Source: Candidatus Woesebacteria bacterium GW2011_GWA1_41_7 (GTDB lineage Bacteria; Patescibacteriota; Microgenomatia; UBA8517). Taken from it: a DNA stretch of 6,716 nucleotides. Below the pieces are notes generated by a model that ran no database searches, was not told the DNA's origin, and saw only the letters and a list, made by a program, of their open reading frames with translations. This document shows positions 5,175 through 6,716 of this stretch, one piece after another (position 1 is the first letter of the stretch; the number at the start of each line of letters is the position of its first letter). The stretch covers positions 1-6,716 of the forward strand of contig LCBU01000029.1 in the NCBI GenBank assembly GCA_000997405.1, read 5' to 3'. A program made the position numbers and the translations under genes.

Positions 5175-5489
5175 ATGATCAAATTTAAAACAGGAGACAC
5201 AGTCAAGATAACAGCAGGAAAAGATAAAGGTAGGGACGGTAAGATTGAAAAAATATTAACGACTGAAGAAAAAGCCGTGATTCCAGGTGTTAATCTGTAC
5301 AAAAAGCATGTTAAAGGTTTTGGTGAGGTTAAAGGCGGAATCTACGATATTCCGAGAGCCTTGGGTTTTGGAAAAATTGCCCTAATTTGCCCGAAATGTA
5401 AAAAAATGACCAGAGTCGGATTTAAATTTGCAGGAGAGGAAAAAGTCAGAATTTGTAAAAAATGCGGAAAAGAGATTGATACAAAATAA
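5175..5489 (+). CDS. rplX: 50S ribosomal protein L24 (uL24), zinc-ribbon form
   Basis: L24 starts 50S assembly by binding the 5' end of 23S rRNA and later lies near the tunnel exit. In this 104-residue protein the KOW motif is GDTVKITAGKDKGRDGKIEK (7-26), followed by VNLYKKHVK (39-47) and GGIYDIPRAL (54-63). The C-terminal part has CPKC (72-75) and CKKC (94-97), a four-cysteine zinc ribbon that many bacterial L24 proteins keep and others have lost. All four cysteines are intact here, so zinc binding is likely. The ATG is 8 nt after L14 and has a T-rich leader without a Shine-Dalgarno motif. L5 starts 2 nt after it. Confidence 0.97.
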   Translation: MIKFKTGDTVKITAGKDKGRDGKIEKILTTEEKAVIPGVNLYKKHVKGFGEVKGGIYDIPRALGFGKIALICPKCKKMTRVGFKFAGEEKVRICKKCGKEIDTK

Positions 5490-5491
5490 TT

Positions 5492-6034
5492 ATGAATAGA
5501 TTACAAGAAAGATACGAAAAAGAAATAAAAGGATCCTTGGCTAAAGAGTTTGGCATCAAAAACACTTTTGCCGTTCCCAAAGTTGAAAAAGTTGTTGTGA
5601 ATATGGGTATTGGAAATTTATCCAAAAATCAGCAACAAATGGATGCTTTGAAGAAAGATTTGAGCGTAATTACAGGCCAGACCCCGTCCATCAGAAATGC
5701 AAAAGTGTCAATCGCAAGCTTTAGCCTTCGTGCCGGAATGCCGGTAGGTTTAAGCGCAACTTTGAGAGGCGAAAGAATGTATTCATTTATGGACAGACTT
5801 TTTTCGATAGTTTTGCCACGTCTCAGGGATTTTAGAGGTGTTCCCTCAAAATCATTTGATAAAACGGGAAACTACACTTTAGGGTTTGATGAGCATACAG
5901 TTTTTCCCGAGATAGATTCGACCAAAAGTGCAAGTGCCCACGGTTTTGAGATTACGATTGTTACGACAGCAAAAAATGCCGAAGAATCAAAGAAGCTTTT
6001 AGAATTATTGGGTATGCCGTTTGAGAAAAATTAA
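5492..6034 (+). CDS. rplE: 50S ribosomal protein L5 (uL5)
   Basis: L5 binds 5S rRNA and helps form the central protuberance, with a loop touching the P-site tRNA. The 180-residue protein is standard in length. It has [18 protein letters not shown] (7-24), [14 protein letters not shown] (28-41), and [20 protein letters not shown] (60-79), with Ile-Thr-Gly-Gln-Pro and the following Ala-Lys-x-Ser conserved. [20 protein letters not shown] (80-99), [20 protein letters not shown] (112-131) and EHTVFPEID (134-142) are signature stretches. The final strand has [20 protein letters not shown] (154-173). Translation is probably coupled to L24, which ends 2 nt upstream. S14 follows after 5 nt. Confidence 0.98.
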   Translation: MNRLQERYEKEIKGSLAKEFGIKNTFAVPKVEKVVVNMGIGNLSKNQQQMDALKKDLSVITGQTPSIRNAKVSIASFSLRAGMPVGLSATLRGERMYSFMDRLFSIVLPRLRDFRGVPSKSFDKTGNYTLGFDEHTVFPEIDSTKSASAHGFEITIVTTAKNAEESKKLLELLGMPFEKN

Positions 6035-6039
6035 TAAAT

Positions 6040-6225
6040 ATGTCAACAACAGCAAAAGAAGTAAGAGAAACAAAGAAATTAAAATTTAAGATAAGATACA
6101 GGAACAGGTGTCAAATCTGTGGAAGAGGCCGTGGCTATATGCGTAAGTACGGTCTTTGCAGACTCTGTTTTAGGGAGCATGCTTTAAGAGGGGAAATTCC
6201 GGGAGTCAGAAAAGCATCCTGGTAA
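6040..6225 (+). CDS. rpsN: 30S ribosomal protein S14, zinc-binding type (uS14)
   Basis: S14 is a late-assembling 30S head protein beside S3, S10 and S19. This is the short 61-residue zinc-binding type, with CQIC (24-27) and CRLC (40-43) as the four zinc ligands. The remaining hallmarks are [20 protein letters not shown] (21-40) and [19 protein letters not shown] (43-61), ending in the usual KASW. The alternative zinc-free form is about 100 residues, so the type is clear. The ATG is 5 nt after L5 with an AT-only leader. The stop codon TAA overlaps the first copy of a 23-bp tandem duplication. Confidence 0.98.
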   Translation: MSTTAKEVRETKKLKFKIRYRNRCQICGRGRGYMRKYGLCRLCFREHALRGEIPGVRKASW

Positions 6226-6238
6226 GCAAAAGCTTATT
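6221..6238 (+). promoter_or_regulatory. stop-codon hairpin between S14 and S8
   Basis: GGTAAGC pairs with GCTTATT around an AAAA loop (6228-6231), giving five Watson-Crick pairs plus two possible G-U pairs. The S14 stop TAA (6223-6225) is in the left arm. It is weaker than the hairpin after S17, but has the same layout: stop codon left, CTTATTT right. The second repeat copy can form only the inner four pairs. Function is inferred by analogy with the other two hairpins. Confidence 0.35.
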
Positions 6239-6270
6239 TGGGACAAAAGCAAAAGCTTATTTGGGACAAA
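6224..6270 (+). repeat. perfect 23-bp tandem duplication between S14 and S8
   Basis: Positions 6224-6246 and 6247-6269 are identical, and one further base (6270) continues the period. Each unit contains GCAAAAGCTTATTTGGGAC. The first copy includes the last two bases of the S14 stop codon. Each unit carries an AAGC-AAAA-GCTT mini-hairpin and one CTTATTT element, so the duplication doubles the leader element ahead of S8 and lengthens the spacer to 56 nt. Identity of the copies suggests a recent slippage event, or an assembly or read error. Confidence 0.9.
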
Positions 6271-6281
6271 TTAACAATAAA

Positions 6282-6689
6282 ATGAAAACAAAAACTAATA
6301 TAAAAGAAACAGTAACAAATTATGCCGTAGGGGACTTTTTGATCAGAGTCAAAAACGTCGCAATGGCAAAAAATAAAGAAATAGTAGTCAAATCCAACAA
6401 AAAACTTGTTGCCATCTCCGAGGCTCTTAAGAAAATGGGTTTTGTTGATAGCATTAAAAACGAAAAAGGAATATTGACGGTTACTTTGACTTTCAAAAAC
6501 AAACAACCAAGATTGATGGATCTTAAACTCATTTCCAAACCCGGACTTAGAGTTTATATGGGTGTTGATGAGCTTGAGGCAAAGAAAGGTCCTTCAGTTC
6601 TTTTGGTCTCGACACCTAAAGGAATGACTTCGTCACTAAAAGCAATCAAAGACAGACTGGGCGGGGAAGCAATAGCGGAGATTTGGTAA
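6282..6689 (+). CDS. rpsH: 30S ribosomal protein S8 (uS8)
   Basis: S8 binds the central domain of 16S rRNA and organises the 30S platform; in E. coli it also represses the spc operon by binding L5 mRNA. The 135-residue product has an N-terminal helix NYAVGDFLIRVKNVAMAKNK (13-32) in place of the common DPIADMLTRIRNA. It continues with EALKKMGFVDSI (47-58) and LMDLKLISKPGLRVYMGVDE (78-97). The 16S-binding end is VSTPKGMTSS (109-118) and RLGGEAIAEIW (125-135), where STPKG replaces the usual STSKG. I recall NY-[PAV]-GDFLIR starts from Microgenomates S8, which would support that lineage, but have not checked it. I chose the ATG at 6282; the in-frame TTG at 6261 lies in the tandem repeat. L6 follows after 1 nt. 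Confidence 0.95.
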   Translation: MKTKTNIKETVTNYAVGDFLIRVKNVAMAKNKEIVVKSNKKLVAISEALKKMGFVDSIKNEKGILTVTLTFKNKQPRLMDLKLISKPGLRVYMGVDELEAKKGPSVLLVSTPKGMTSSLKAIKDRLGGEAIAEIW

Positions 6690-6690
6690 T

Positions 6691-6716
6691 ATGAGCAAAA
6701 TCGGAAAAAAACCAAT
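6691..6716 (+). CDS. rplF: 50S ribosomal protein L6 (uL6), first codons only
   Basis: Only the first eight full codons are inside the window, reading MSKIGKKP. This is the typical opening of L6 (MSRIGKKPI), which sits near the sarcin-ricin loop and the factor-binding site of the 50S. The position one base after S8 is the standard spc order, and this supports the call more than the short sequence does. The gene continues past the right edge. Confidence 0.85.

Noticed and set aside
6261..6281. Longer S8 from the in-frame TTG
   Set aside because: The TTG lies in the tandem duplication and has no ribosome binding site. The ATG at 6282 gives a normal-length S8.
687..6716. A hidden new system inside the ribosomal gene block
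   Set aside because: Every stretch is accounted for by a recognisable ribosomal protein or a spacer under 60 nt, leaving no room for another gene.

Overview
The window joins two unlike pieces of DNA. Positions 1 to about 380 look archaeal, probably from a small-genome DPANN-type lineage. Positions from about 390 to the end carry the S10-spc ribosomal protein gene cluster of a bacterium, most likely a Candidate Phyla Radiation (Patescibacteria) member of Microgenomates type. The bacterial call rests on bacterial-type gene order and proteins (L4-L23-L2-S19-L22-S3-L16-L29-S17-L14-L24-L5-zinc S14-S8-L6), a short L2 N-terminus, an S8 N-terminus of the form NYAVGDFLIR, lysine-rich tails and A-rich, Shine-Dalgarno-poor leaders. 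The lineage is inferred from remembered family features, not from a search.

Left part (1-377, 51% GC by hand count): the 5' end of an archaeal-type RNase P RNA leaves the window on the minus strand. A 70-residue two-helix membrane protein diverges from it on the plus strand. Each has a TATA-like box at archaeal distance, and the membrane protein mRNA would be leaderless.

Junction (about 378-391): just after the membrane protein stop codon the sequence enters the C-terminal part of ribosomal protein L3 in mid-gene. The L3 N-terminal half is absent, and GC and codon style shift to AT-rich. The simplest reading is a chimeric assembly join; a real rearrangement cannot be excluded from sequence alone.

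Right part (391-6716): fifteen ribosomal protein genes follow on the plus strand, all complete except L3 (5' missing) and L6 (only its first codons). Every complete gene uses ATG and every visible stop is TAA, with no sign of a recoded stop. Most spacers are 1-23 nt, so the block should be one transcript. Products build the peptidyl-transferase neighbourhood (L2, L3, L4, L16), the exit tunnel and its rim (L4, L22, L23, L24, L29), the 30S body and platform (S8, S17), the 30S head (S3, S14, S19), the central protuberance (L5) and the inter-subunit face (L14).

I see no new enzyme or defence system. The parts worth a second look are the inter-domain junction, a recurring CTTRTTT leader element with stop-codon hairpins in the four longest spacers, and a perfect 23-bp tandem duplication ahead of S8.
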